Positions 27,033 to 35,817 of a stretch of 64,000 bases of DNA are shown one piece after another. Where the stretch lies: NCBI GenBank assembly GCA_913060665.1, contig CAJXUY010000006.1:1-64000 (forward strand), written 5' to 3'. The translations under genes and the position numbers were made by a program. The notes under the pieces were generated by a model. The model was not told where the DNA came from, searched no databases, and was given only the letters and a program-made list of their open reading frames with translations. The stretch's first letter is position 1. Every line of letters starts with the position of its first letter. Origin of the DNA: an uncultured Oleiphilaceae bacterium (lineage in GTDB: Bacteria; Pseudomonadota; Gammaproteobacteria; Pseudomonadales; Oleiphilaceae).

Positions 27033-27380
27033 GCTAAATCAATTCCAGTAATTCTGCCGAATGATACTTATTAAATGTAGTTGTTTATAATACATCATAG
27101 TATAAAGGGTGAAGCATTCTGATAAAAAGCGCATAACAGGCCCTCTAAAAAAGTAAAAGTATAGGAGCGCGGCCCATTAAATGACCGATAAGCTCAACAG
27201 TCATCCACTACATTTAATACCGTACCATAACTTGGTCAATATCAATTACTACCTCGTGAAAAGTAATCAGAATACGCGTAATCACCTACCCCAACCTATT
27301 CTGAAACCGGGCTTTAACGATTAAACATTGACCCCTTTATGTTTCAACAAAGATTTATTGTTTAAAAATGAGGACGAAAC
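27033..27380. other. Intergenic region between divergent GNAT and nhaD genes
   Basis: These 348 AT-rich bases must hold the promoters of both genes. TATAAA-like boxes are seen (for example near 27100), but I found no pair with a convincing -35 and no terminator, repeat or small gene. Confidence 0.4.
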
Positions 27381-28760
27381 TTGAAAACCTTACTGCACTC
27401 CCTGTTGTTATTGTTTGCAACAACACTACCCGCTGCCGCATCAGGCGCTTCCTCTGGAGGCGATAGCTTAAATATGATGGACTCGGGCTTAGGTATTGCT
27501 GCGCTGGTGATATTTGTACTGGCTTATAGCTTGGTCATCGCTGAAGAATTTATTCATCTGCGCAAATCAAAACCCGTTATGTTCGCAGCAGGCCTCATCT
27601 GGATCTGCGTGGGTTTACTGGCTAAACAGGTCGAAAATGGCGCAGAGTTAATTTCAGGCGCGCTTGATCACAATCTATTAGAATATGCGGCTCTATTACT
27701 GTTTTTGCTAACGGCTATGATCTACGTGAACGCAATGACCGATAGAAACATTTTTGAAGCACTGCGCTCTTGGTTAGTCCGAAAGGGCTTTAGCTACCGC
27801 CAACTATTCTGGATTACAGGCTTTTTAGCCTTCTTCATCTCACCTATTGCCGATAACCTGACCACGGCGTTGTTAATGGGGGCTGTAGTATTAGCGGTAG
27901 GCTCTGATAGGCCTAAGTTTGTGGCCGTTGCCTTTGTCAATATTGTGGTAGCCGCTAACGCCGGTGGTGCATTTAGTCCGTTTGGTGATATCACTACGCT
28001 GATGGTGTGGCAGTCCGGTCATATCGACTTCTTCGGGTTTTTCGCGCTGTTTGTCCCATCTCTTGTTAATTTTTTGATTCCTGCCGTCATTATGCACTTT
28101 GCAATCCCTAATGAGACCCCCCCTCCAGGCGATGAAAACGTGTCTATTAAGCGTGGCGGTTTAATTATCTGTGCTTTATTTATGTGTACCATCGTAACGG
28201 CGGTTAGCTTTGAACAGATACTTCACTTACCTCCTTTCTTGGGTATGATGATGGGGCTTTCCTATTTGTTCTTTTTCTCTTATTACATCAAAATTACTGA
28301 AGATAACCAGTTTGACCATACTGCTGAATTTAATATCTTTAACAAAGTAGCCCGCGCAGAGTGGGACACCTTATTGTTCTTTTTTGGTGTCATCTTCTGT
28401 GTCGGTGGCTTAGGAACCATTGGTTACTTAGGTTATGTTTCCCACTTCATGTATGAAGGCTGGGGGCCTACTAATGCCAACATCGTTGCGGGCTTGCTGT
28501 CTGCAGTGATCGATAACATTCCAGTGATGTTTGCCATTCTGTCCATGTCACCTGATATGGATAATTACCAGTGGTTGTTAGTTACTATGACGGCGGGCGT
28601 AGGTGGTAGCTTACTCTCTGTCGGTTCTGCTGCAGGGGTTGCACTGATGGGTCAATCGCAGGGCATGTATACCTTCTTCAGTCATATGAAATGGAGCTGG
28701 GCCATCGGATTAGGCTATGCCGGTAGTATTTACACCCATTATTTGATTAACGGCGTTTAA
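27381..28760 (+). CDS. nhaD: Na+/H+ antiporter NhaD
   Basis: This is an inner-membrane antiporter that expels sodium in exchange for protons, 459 residues with a signal-like first helix and about 12 membrane helices. NhaD hallmarks are LVIAEEFIHLRKSKPV near 50-70, SPIADNLTTALLMGAVVLA near 155-175, ANAGGAFSPFGDITTLMVWQSG near 195-215, and AVIDNIPVMFAILSM near 375. The start is TTG 27381, chosen because GAGGA lies 6 bases ahead and the only close ATG (27368) is out of frame. NhaD is typical of marine and halophilic gammaproteobacteria. It ends at a strong terminator. Confidence 0.93.
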   Translation: MKTLLHSLLLLFATTLPAAASGASSGGDSLNMMDSGLGIAALVIFVLAYSLVIAEEFIHLRKSKPVMFAAGLIWICVGLLAKQVENGAELISGALDHNLLEYAALLLFLLTAMIYVNAMTDRNIFEALRSWLVRKGFSYRQLFWITGFLAFFISPIADNLTTALLMGAVVLAVGSDRPKFVAVAFVNIVVAANAGGAFSPFGDITTLMVWQSGHIDFFGFFALFVPSLVNFLIPAVIMHFAIPNETPPPGDENVSIKRGGLIICALFMCTIVTAVSFEQILHLPPFLGMMMGLSYLFFFSYYIKITEDNQFDHTAEFNIFNKVARAEWDTLLFFFGVIFCVGGLGTIGYLGYVSHFMYEGWGPTNANIVAGLLSAVIDNIPVMFAILSMSPDMDNYQWLLVTMTAGVGGSLLSVGSAAGVALMGQSQGMYTFFSHMKWSWAIGLGYAGSIYTHYLINGV

Positions 28761-28783
28761 TATCTACGATTAATCTTATTTAC

Positions 28784-28814
28784 AAAGGGAGTACGATATA
28801 TGCTCCCTTTTTTT
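28784..28814 (+). terminator. Terminator of nhaD
   Basis: AAAGGGAG and CTCCCTTT pair over 8 bases around an 11-base loop, followed by more Ts. Confidence 0.85.
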
Positions 28815-28844
28815 ATCGCTCATGTGACCTGCCGTAAATCAACC

Positions 28845-28880
28845 CCTGATTCCCTTCGTACCTCTCTTCATCGAGGCTAC
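28845..28880. repeat. REP-like repeat overlapping the end of thiQ
   Basis: On the minus strand this reads GTAGCCTCGATGAAGAGAGG and on to GGAATCAGG, the left arm of the repeat family at 125-224 and 34356-34477. The TAG of its leading GTAGCC is the stop codon of thiQ. Confidence 0.75.
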
Positions 28881-29494
28881 AGAGTTGAGGCTGCACCTTT
28901 CAGTATCAAACACTCATCCGCCAATTGTTCGGCATCTTCCGATTGATGGGTCACCATCAGCACGGTTTTACCCTGATCCCTGGCTGTCTTTTGAACCCAT
29001 TTAACGGTCAAATGACGTGTTTCAGGGTCCAACTCTGCAAATGGTTCATCCAGTAATATCAGCGCTTCTGGGCGCAATAGTGCACGAATAAGCCCGATGC
29101 GCTGTCGCTGGCCTCCTGATAGTTCCCCCGGACGCTTTTCTAGCTGGTCTAACACCTTCAACTGGTTAGCCGCTTCGATTAAATCGTCCTTAGGGGCATC
29201 GCCTGAGAAGCCTAACGAAAGATTATCCATCACCGTTAAGTGCTCAAACAGGTTATGGTCTTGAAACAAGTAACTGACAGGGCGCGCCTCCACAGCTAGA
29301 AAGTTGAGCCGCTTACTTTTCCACTCGATTGTGCCATCCATTGGCGTTACAAACCCGGCAATCGCGCTTAATAGTGTAGACTTCCCGACTCCGCTGACCC
29401 CCTGAATCGCAAGTATTTTGCCTTCATCTAACTGTAGGTCATAGCAGAGCACCTTGCCTTCGCGGGCTATTTTTAGCTGACTAATATTAAGCAT
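28877..29494 (-). CDS. thiQ: Thiamine ABC transporter ATP-binding protein
   Basis: This is the ATPase of the ThiBPQ thiamine importer. Walker A GVSGVGKST is near residue 35, the Q-loop YLFQDHNLFEH is near 80, the signature LSGGQRQRIGL near 125, and Walker B LILLDEPFAELD near 148. I start it at ATG 29494, which overlaps the thiP end by 8 bases; the longer open frame has no homology. At 205 residues it is some 25 shorter than E. coli ThiQ. It ends just after the VTHQSEDA motif and LADECLILKG, because the REP-like repeat supplies the stop. All catalytic motifs precede the cut, so it may still work. Confidence 0.9.
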   Translation of the reverse strand: MLNISQLKIAREGKVLCYDLQLDEGKILAIQGVSGVGKSTLLSAIAGFVTPMDGTIEWKSKRLNFLAVEARPVSYLFQDHNLFEHLTVMDNLSLGFSGDAPKDDLIEAANQLKVLDQLEKRPGELSGGQRQRIGLIRALLRPEALILLDEPFAELDPETRHLTVKWVQKTARDQGKTVLMVTHQSEDAEQLADECLILKGAASTL

Positions 29495-31049
29495 GGCTAG
29501 TTTGTACCTTTTCGAATAACCAAAGAATAAGTGCACATAGTGAAAGCAATACGATCGATGCAATACTGGCTTCGGCAATACGATAAGTGCCAGCGTAACC
29601 ATAAATAAGCCAAGGTAACGTGGCCCAATCGTTAGAACCAAATATTGAGAATATAGCGACGTCACCCATCGATAATACAAGTACTAACCCATAGGTAGAG
29701 AGGACTACCGGGCGAATAAAAGGCCACTCTATAGTCCAGCGTTGTCGCCCTTTTAGCTTTAATGATCGAGTTAATGCATTGTATTGCGCATCAAACTGAT
29801 AAAGTCTGGGCTTAAGTTTTTGTATCGCAAACGGCACTATCAATGCTGTATTCAAAATAGCCACAAATACGATGCCCCACCGGTCAATATCAACAAGGGG
29901 CAGTAGGAATATAAATAGCCCGACGGACATCACCATAGCAGGTGCGACTAATGCGTGGGTAGCCAACCATTCAAGCATCACACGCCTGCGAGACTGCACT
30001 AATAGGTTCATCTGCCTAATAGGACTTAACATCGAATAAGCCAGCACCATACCACATGACGCCGATAATATGCCTAGTCCTAAAGTTATTAACGTCGGCT
30101 TGATCAGAGCCCCCCACTCTAGGCGTAACCAGTCTCCTTGAGTAACACCGGCAAACAATGCTAACACTGGTAACACAAGAGCTCCCCAAACAACATAATA
30201 ACTACACGTCATCAACCATAAGCGCCACCCTGTTGGTATCGGCTTCCAATCATCTCGTGCGGTATCAACCGATAACCATTGAGTACGGCCAAAACGCGAC
30301 ACCATCAAAAACAACCCACCAGCTATTAATAGCTGGACCCAAGCCAGCATCAACGCTTCGGGTATATTGAAGTCATATTTCAAGGCTTGGTAAATCGCCA
30401 CCTCCAAGGTGGTTGATTTCGGCCCGCCACCCAGCGCTAACACAATGGCGAAGCTGTTAAAGCACAACACAAAAATAAAGCCAAACAGCACCAATGCAGT
30501 GCTCCGCAAGCTCTGCCACTCTACAATGCGTAAGCGCTGCCATCGGCTAAATTTTAACTGTAGCGACAGCTTCCAACTACTATCCGGAATGCTTTTTAGC
30601 TGTTGATAAAGCACCCTGACGGCAAAGGGCATATTAAGATAGATATGTGCCAACAAGATGCCATTGAGGCCATAAAGGTTCCAATCAACCCCCAGAACAT
30701 CAATGAGTAACGGGGATACCACCCCCGAACGCCCCAGTAACGACACCAACCCTGTGATCAACACCAAAGTGGGCATCACAAAGCACAATAGACAGAGGGC
30801 TAAAAAAGCGCGACGGGCTGGGAGCATTGGAAGGTAATACAACGCTCTAGCTATAGGCCAAGCCAATACAATCGATAGCAGTGCACTCAGCAAGGCCTGC
30901 TTTATTGAAAAAATGAGTATGCTATGGAAGTAACGATCACTTAAAAGCGCCCAATCGGGGCCTTGCTCACTAAAGCCAATCAAGCCTTGAAAAGCGAGCA
31001 CAGTGATAAACGTCGTCAGAAAAAAACTGACCCATCCAGCTACTCTCAT
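29487..31049 (-). CDS. thiP: Thiamine ABC transporter permease
   Basis: This is a 520-residue permease with two fused permease halves and about 12 membrane helices. The first EAA-type loop is near residues 180-200 (SWKLSLQLKFSRWQRLRIVEW) and the second near 425-445 (LTRSLKLKGRQRWTIEWPF), each placed to contact ThiQ. LGGGPKSTTLEVAIYQAL between the halves is typical of ThiP. It follows thiB by 59 bases. Confidence 0.92.
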   Translation of the reverse strand: MRVAGWVSFFLTTFITVLAFQGLIGFSEQGPDWALLSDRYFHSILIFSIKQALLSALLSIVLAWPIARALYYLPMLPARRAFLALCLLCFVMPTLVLITGLVSLLGRSGVVSPLLIDVLGVDWNLYGLNGILLAHIYLNMPFAVRVLYQQLKSIPDSSWKLSLQLKFSRWQRLRIVEWQSLRSTALVLFGFIFVLCFNSFAIVLALGGGPKSTTLEVAIYQALKYDFNIPEALMLAWVQLLIAGGLFLMVSRFGRTQWLSVDTARDDWKPIPTGWRLWLMTCSYYVVWGALVLPVLALFAGVTQGDWLRLEWGALIKPTLITLGLGILSASCGMVLAYSMLSPIRQMNLLVQSRRRVMLEWLATHALVAPAMVMSVGLFIFLLPLVDIDRWGIVFVAILNTALIVPFAIQKLKPRLYQFDAQYNALTRSLKLKGRQRWTIEWPFIRPVVLSTYGLVLVLSMGDVAIFSIFGSNDWATLPWLIYGYAGTYRIAEASIASIVLLSLCALILWLFEKVQTSHA

Positions 31050-31108
31050 GGATATTGAGAGCCATATTTTCGATAACTTTGTGTGTGCAATAACATCATC
31101 AAGAGGCC

Positions 31109-32086
31109 TTATCGAGTCGCGGCACTACGCCACTCTCTCACCCAAAACGCCCGGTTATCGGCAACTTCTTGGGGAGTAAAGCCAATCCGCTTAGGTGTAA
31201 TAAGCTCAGCGAATACAGCCGGTAATGTAAGCCCGTCAATCACCGGCAACATCCAATTATTGGTCGCAATAATCCTCTGGGCTTCAGGCGAAATAAGAAA
31301 CATCAAAAATGTCTTAGCCAAAGGTTTACGGGTAGAAGCCTTGGTAATCGCCGCCACCTCTATTTGCGCCACATGACCCTCAGAGAATTCGGCCGCTTTA
31401 TACTGTGACTTGTTTTCAGTCACCACATGATACGCCGGCGAAGTGTTATAACTTAAAACGTAATCTGCATCCCCTTTAAGGAACATGCTGTAGGCTTCCC
31501 ACCAACCTTTGGTGACAGTAACCGTATGCTGTGAGAGCTTCTCCCAAGCAGCATCAGACTGCTCGCCATAAATACGTTTAACCCACAACATTAGGCCCTG
31601 TCCTGGAGTACTAGTTCTGGGGTCCTGATAGATAACTGACGCATCAGACTCAATCAGTTCTTTTAGTGAAGTAGGGGGGCGCATGATTTTCTGGCTATTA
31701 TAAATAAACGCAAAAAAACCATAATCGAAGGGGATAAAATCAACATCATCCCAATTAAGTTCTTTCTTTAAACCGGTTAACGTAACATCATGAGATTGAA
31801 CGAGTCCTTCGCTACGGGTTATCTCAATTAACGCATCGTCAACCCCCAAAATCACATCCGCTTTGGTGTTGGCTTTTTCGATACGTAATCGATTAAGAAT
31901 ACTGACACCGTCTTCAACTGCGATAAATTCCATGTCACACTGACACTCTGTTTCAAAGGCTTTTTCAAGCTTAGGGCCTGGCCCCCACTCAGAAACAAAT
32001 GAGTCATAGGTGTAAACCGTCAGATCTGCAGCAAGCACAGAAGTCGATAATAACAATGAACTAATAGCTAAAAGTTGTTTTTTCAT
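31109..32086 (-). CDS. thiB: Thiamine-binding periplasmic protein
   Basis: This is the solute-binding protein of the importer. With ATG 32086 it has 325 residues and a normal signal peptide (MKKQLLAISS... cut near LAADL); the open frame upstream to 32134 would bury the signal, so I rejected it. LTVYTYDSFVSEWGPGP at the mature start, YNTSPAYHV near 230 and NWMLPVI near 290 are typical of ThiB. The first gene of thiBPQ, it diverges from the ThiK-like gene with only 66 bases between them. Confidence 0.92.
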   Translation of the reverse strand: MKKQLLAISSLLLSTSVLAADLTVYTYDSFVSEWGPGPKLEKAFETECQCDMEFIAVEDGVSILNRLRIEKANTKADVILGVDDALIEITRSEGLVQSHDVTLTGLKKELNWDDVDFIPFDYGFFAFIYNSQKIMRPPTSLKELIESDASVIYQDPRTSTPGQGLMLWVKRIYGEQSDAAWEKLSQHTVTVTKGWWEAYSMFLKGDADYVLSYNTSPAYHVVTENKSQYKAAEFSEGHVAQIEVAAITKASTRKPLAKTFLMFLISPEAQRIIATNNWMLPVIDGLTLPAVFAELITPKRIGFTPQEVADNRAFWVREWRSAATR

Positions 32087-32088
32087 AA

Positions 32089-32124
32089 GCGCCAGATCAG
32101 GGTCTAAGGGTAATATGTCTAAAA
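32089..32124 (-). promoter_or_regulatory. THI-box-like sequence in the thiB leader
   Basis: On the minus strand, just before the thiB ATG, the leader reads TTAGACATATTACCC, TTAGA, then CCTGATCTGG. This closely resembles the core of the TPP riboswitch (CUGAGA ... ACCC ... ACCUGAUCUGG). The following AUAAUGCCAGCG part is missing and the coding region begins at once. It is likely a decayed or truncated riboswitch, or a chance match. Confidence 0.4.
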
Positions 32125-32152
32125 ATACTAACACACTCCTTTCGGAGGAGCG

Positions 32153-32947
32153 ATGAAGATGACTGCTCAGATGTTAGCTGACAAGACACTATTGAATACC
32201 GTCAACGACTATCTCAATCAACGGGTCGCTTGGCAGCTTATTGCCTCTAAGGGGACCACCAATCGCCTCTATCGAGGTCAGATATCAAATCAATCATTAA
32301 TCCTTAGAGCTAATGCCGGAGAAGATTGGGCATTTGGGGTTTCGCGGGAGACTGAAGCACAAATCCTTGAGCTTATTCAGGGTTGTGTATGGGCCCCTAA
32401 AGTTGTTAAAAACAACTGGCGAGAAGGCTGGTGTTTGATGTGGGATCATGGTGATACGATCGCTCCGCCCATCAACAAAAAAACAACGTCTCAATTATTA
32501 ATGGCAATAAGTGAGTGGCAATTGATTCAACCCCGCAACATCCAACCATTTGATTACTCCGCACTCTTTAATCGATACCAAAAGCACATTGATGCCGCCA
32601 CCGATCACTCAACCCAGCAACAGCAACAATTAGATCAAATAATCAATCGCATAAATAAGTTACCGGCTGTACCCCAGTGCTTAACCCACCACGATTTACA
32701 TATCGATAATATTTGCAGCAATGATTCAAACGTAGTAATACTTGACTGGGAATACGCGGGCTTTGGCAACCCGTTGTTTGATGGGGCTGCATTATTTAAA
32801 AAATTTAAATTCACCGCTATAGAGATTTCGACACTACCCGCCTTTAGCCAAATCAACAGAACGGAGCTAAAGCAAGCATTTGCAGAAGTAAGTGTGGTCG
32901 CTACATTGCTTGAAAAGCTATGGCTATCTATTAGAGGTCAGCCGTAA
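32153..32947 (+). CDS. thiK: Thiamine kinase-like phosphotransferase (ThiK-like)
   Basis: This is a 264-residue aminoglycoside/choline-kinase fold protein. The catalytic loop LTHHDLHIDNIC near residue 180 and the metal-binding ILDWEYAGFGNPLFDGAALF near 197-215 are clear. Length and sequence fit ThiK, which phosphorylates thiamine salvaged from outside. The divergent thiBPQ importer supports this use. A choline or ethanolamine kinase relative is the alternative. GGAGGAG lies directly ahead; it fits ATG 32153 (short spacing) or ATG 32159 (8 bases), so the first two residues are uncertain. Confidence 0.75.
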   Translation: MKMTAQMLADKTLLNTVNDYLNQRVAWQLIASKGTTNRLYRGQISNQSLILRANAGEDWAFGVSRETEAQILELIQGCVWAPKVVKNNWREGWCLMWDHGDTIAPPINKKTTSQLLMAISEWQLIQPRNIQPFDYSALFNRYQKHIDAATDHSTQQQQQLDQIINRINKLPAVPQCLTHHDLHIDNICSNDSNVVILDWEYAGFGNPLFDGAALFKKFKFTAIEISTLPAFSQINRTELKQAFAEVSVVATLLEKLWLSIRGQP

Positions 32948-32992
32948 ACTTCGAAAATGATAATCTCCACACAACAATAAAAAAGGTATGAC

Positions 32993-34048
32993 ATGAAAAC
33001 CCCTCTTAAGATATCCGCACTACTCGTTATTTCGTTGATCTGCGTTCAGAGCTATAGAACCCTAAGCAGCGCCAGCCCTTTCTACCCAATTGAACCGCAT
33101 TTCTCAGGTCAGTGTGAGGCTATTACCGGTGTCGTAGGGGCTGAGGATATAACCATTGATCATACCAATCAATTTGCCTATATCTCAGCCGATGACCGCA
33201 GGGCCACGATGGCCAATATGCCCGTAGCAGGCGGAGTTTACGGCTTAGACCTGTCGATGCCTGACTCACGACCAGTGTTACTGACCCAACACTTCTCAGA
33301 AGACTTTCACCCTCATGGCATATATCTCTACCAAAACAACAAGGGTGATGACTCGCTATTTGTTATCAACCACCGCAATGGAGGAGAAGAACAAATTGAA
33401 ATTTTCGACATTAAAGACGTTAGCACGCTCATTCATCGCCAAACTATCTCCTACCCTGAACTCACTTCACCCAACGACATCGTCGCAATCAGCCCAACCC
33501 AATTTTATGCCACCAATGATCACGGCTACCCCAGAGGTCATTTCATGCAAACGTTTGAAGAGTACCTCGCACTTCCCTTATCAACGGTGAGCTATTTTGA
33601 CGGTGAAAAGGGGGCAATAGTTGCAACAGGGCTTAAGTACAGCAATGGCATCGCGATTACAGCCGATCTAAAAACACTCTATGTATCTGAAATTTTGAGT
33701 CGAAGAGTCAATATATATAACCGAGACATCAGCGATGGGTCACTCAGTAAACAAGGAGAAATTTTGGTGGATACCGGCGCTGATAACCTCGAATGGGACG
33801 ACGCGGGCAATCTATGGCTAGGAGCCCATCCGAAGCTGCTGGATTTTGCTGCACACGCTAAAGACAAAACAAAGTTATCACCATCGCAAATATTGAAAAT
33901 AAACGTTAAGAGTGAACAACCTGAGTTTTCTGAAATATATTTAAATGCAGGCGAGGAACTTTCAGCATCAACAGTAGGGGCGGTTAGTGGCAACACGCTA
34001 TTGATTGGGTCAGTGTTTGAGGGTCATTTACTTAAGTGTACATTATGA
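32993..34048 (+). CDS. Paraoxonase/arylesterase-like beta-propeller hydrolase
   Basis: This is a 351-residue protein with an N-terminal hydrophobic signal or anchor (about 6-22). The six-bladed propeller of the PON family is recognisable, with its calcium ligands: Glu in GAEDITID, Asn-Asp in SPNDIVA, Asn in YSNGIAI and Asp-Asn in GADNLEW. The PON active-site His pair appears in FHPHGIYLY. Such enzymes hydrolyse lactones and aryl esters, so quorum-signal lactone cleavage is possible but not shown. It begins 45 bases after thiK and might share its transcript. Confidence 0.82.
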   Translation: MKTPLKISALLVISLICVQSYRTLSSASPFYPIEPHFSGQCEAITGVVGAEDITIDHTNQFAYISADDRRATMANMPVAGGVYGLDLSMPDSRPVLLTQHFSEDFHPHGIYLYQNNKGDDSLFVINHRNGGEEQIEIFDIKDVSTLIHRQTISYPELTSPNDIVAISPTQFYATNDHGYPRGHFMQTFEEYLALPLSTVSYFDGEKGAIVATGLKYSNGIAITADLKTLYVSEILSRRVNIYNRDISDGSLSKQGEILVDTGADNLEWDDAGNLWLGAHPKLLDFAAHAKDKTKLSPSQILKINVKSEQPEFSEIYLNAGEELSASTVGAVSGNTLLIGSVFEGHLLKCTL

Positions 34049-34288
34049 CAACATCGCCGCTAAGGGTACTCAATCAGGTAGACATTACGTCTGAGCTAGC
34101 ATCAGAACCTGCACCACCAGACAGACTAAAACAAGCCTTTGATCCAAAAGTCATCTCCGGTAACCCCGCTATCTGCTGTTGGTCTTTTTGCACTGCGTGA
34201 TAGCAGACCCATAGCAGCCGCTAGTTTCTGGCATATGATGAACGGTTATTTTACCTTTGCCAATATTGCCATGGAAGAGATTAGTTAA
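34045..34288 (+). pseudogene. Broken ORF, frameshifted fragment
   Basis: ATG 34045 overlaps the stop of the paraoxonase-like gene (ATGA) and opens 51 codons (MTTSPLRVLNQVD ...), ending at TGA after GNPAICCW. Shifting frame near 34172 continues a sensible protein (AVGLFALRDSRPIAAAS, then FWHMMNGYFTFANIAMEEIS) to TAA at 34286. I do not recognise the family. The smooth join suggests one former gene with a small indel, or a sequencing error. Confidence 0.45.
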
Positions 34289-34355
34289 GTCTACCTAAAT
34301 AAACGTACTAACCACTATGCCATCAACAAATACAGTAGTGAGCACTACCTAAACC

Positions 34356-34477
34356 GTAGCCTTGATGAAGAGAGGAACGAACGGAATCAGGGTTTAGCCT
34401 AATACCCACATTCCTTGATTCCAATCGCACCCAAAACGTTTCACGGTGCAGGCTCTACCTCCTTTCATCACAGCTAC
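34356..34477. repeat. REP-like palindromic repeat, divergent full copy
   Basis: It begins with GTAGCCTTGATGAAGAGAGG and ends with TTTCATCACAGCTAC, the two arms of the family, with a longer and different centre that includes CCTTGATTCC. The 494-base gap 34049-34542 holds this, the broken ORF and about 65 bases of M50 upstream sequence. Confidence 0.7.
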
Positions 34478-34542
34478 AACTTGGCTCCTTCCCCTATAAC
34501 AGGCATAATCGCGCTCATTAACGTTTATCAGTAGGTACCGCA

Positions 34543-35676
34543 GTGGAATTATTAAAAGTCGAGTTCTTGGGTAAAAACCTCCGTTTAGAGGGCTCGATGG
34601 CGGGCTGGCAGCAGCTTTTTTGGGGTGATGCTCTAGTATCTGAGATTGCGGCGTCACCTGAGGATTCAGAGTCAAAAGTGCATCACTTTGAGATGCAGTT
34701 TGTCCGTGATAACGCGAATACAGCCCTCCACGAGACCCCACCTGAAGCACCCTCTATAGAACTGGTCCAGTGCCGACTTGAAGTTGACTTGAAATGGCAG
34801 CCCTTTAACATTCAGTATCGCGTATTAGTTAACGATGAAGACTACACGACAGGCACTCGCAATAGTAAAGATATTGAGCGGCAGGTACCTGAACGCCCCG
34901 TTGATACTAAGCGAAAACTGAGCTTAATTGGTTTGGCGTCACTTGGCATGAAGCTGCTTAAAAGTGCCAAACTGATAAAAGTTGTTCTTGCCGGTGCTAG
35001 TCTGGCTGCTTATTCATGGTTCTTTTCATTTCAGTTTGCGGTCTCGCTATTAGCATGTCTAGTGTTTCATGAATATGGTCATATACGTGCTATGAAATAT
35101 TTTAATATGCCCACCAAAGGCATCTACTTAATACCCTTTTTCGGGGGAATGGCGTTAACAGACGGTAAAATTAACACCCGCTGGCAAGACGTGGTGATCT
35201 CCATTATGGGGCCGTTTTTTGGCCTGATTATGTCGCTGGCCTGTTTGTTGGCTTATTGGATAACCGATAACATTTTCTTTGCCGGTCTTGCCTCTTTTAA
35301 CGCACTGCTCAACATATTCAATCTATTACCGATTTTACCTTTAGATGGCGGCCACATTTTAAAAAGTGTGAGCTTTTCAATGAATAGCAAAGTTGGTCTA
35401 ATCGTCTGTGTTTTAGCGGCGGCCTTTGGGGTTTGGTTGAGTTACAGTTTGGGATTGGCGTTATTAGGGTTTCTTCTGTTTATTGGCAGCATTGAGATAT
35501 TCTTCGAATGGAAGGAACGACATCAGAGTCATTTGCTGCCTCTTGATCGCTATGGGCAGATATTTACAACGGTTTGGTATGTCGCAACAGTCGCCAGTTT
35601 TGTGGCGATTATTGGGTATTTTGCCCGCTCTGGCGATACGTTATTGAGCTTGCCACTGCAAATACTACAGAGTTAA
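34543..35676 (+). CDS. M50 site-2-protease-like membrane metalloprotease
   Basis: This is a 377-residue protein. The first 120 residues form a soluble beta-rich domain of no family I know. From 130 on there are about six membrane helices. The zinc motif HEYGH is at residues 176-180, and the partner motif LLPILPLDGGH, which supplies the Asp, is near 270. This is the core of intramembrane S2P proteases that cut membrane-bound regulators. The start is GTG 34543, since no ATG is close and an AGG precedes it. There is no PDZ domain. Having the extra domain on the N-terminal side is unusual. The target is unknown. Confidence 0.8.
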   Translation: MELLKVEFLGKNLRLEGSMAGWQQLFWGDALVSEIAASPEDSESKVHHFEMQFVRDNANTALHETPPEAPSIELVQCRLEVDLKWQPFNIQYRVLVNDEDYTTGTRNSKDIERQVPERPVDTKRKLSLIGLASLGMKLLKSAKLIKVVLAGASLAAYSWFFSFQFAVSLLACLVFHEYGHIRAMKYFNMPTKGIYLIPFFGGMALTDGKINTRWQDVVISIMGPFFGLIMSLACLLAYWITDNIFFAGLASFNALLNIFNLLPILPLDGGHILKSVSFSMNSKVGLIVCVLAAAFGVWLSYSLGLALLGFLLFIGSIEIFFEWKERHQSHLLPLDRYGQIFTTVWYVATVASFVAIIGYFARSGDTLLSLPLQILQS

Positions 35677-35817
35677 TAGCGACCCTTAACTCAAATATAG
35701 CAACACCTTAGGGAACTAACGGCAACGTTGATACTCTGAACTACCTATCACCAGCCTGCTGTGAAGCCCCACCATAAAGTATCGGCTGCGTATTACTGCA
35801 TCATAACGGAGTTTTAA

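Noticed and set aside
28877-32086. Iron(III) or polyamine ABC importer
   Set aside because: The fused double permease and the binding-protein motifs fit ThiBPQ, and the neighbour is a ThiK-like kinase.
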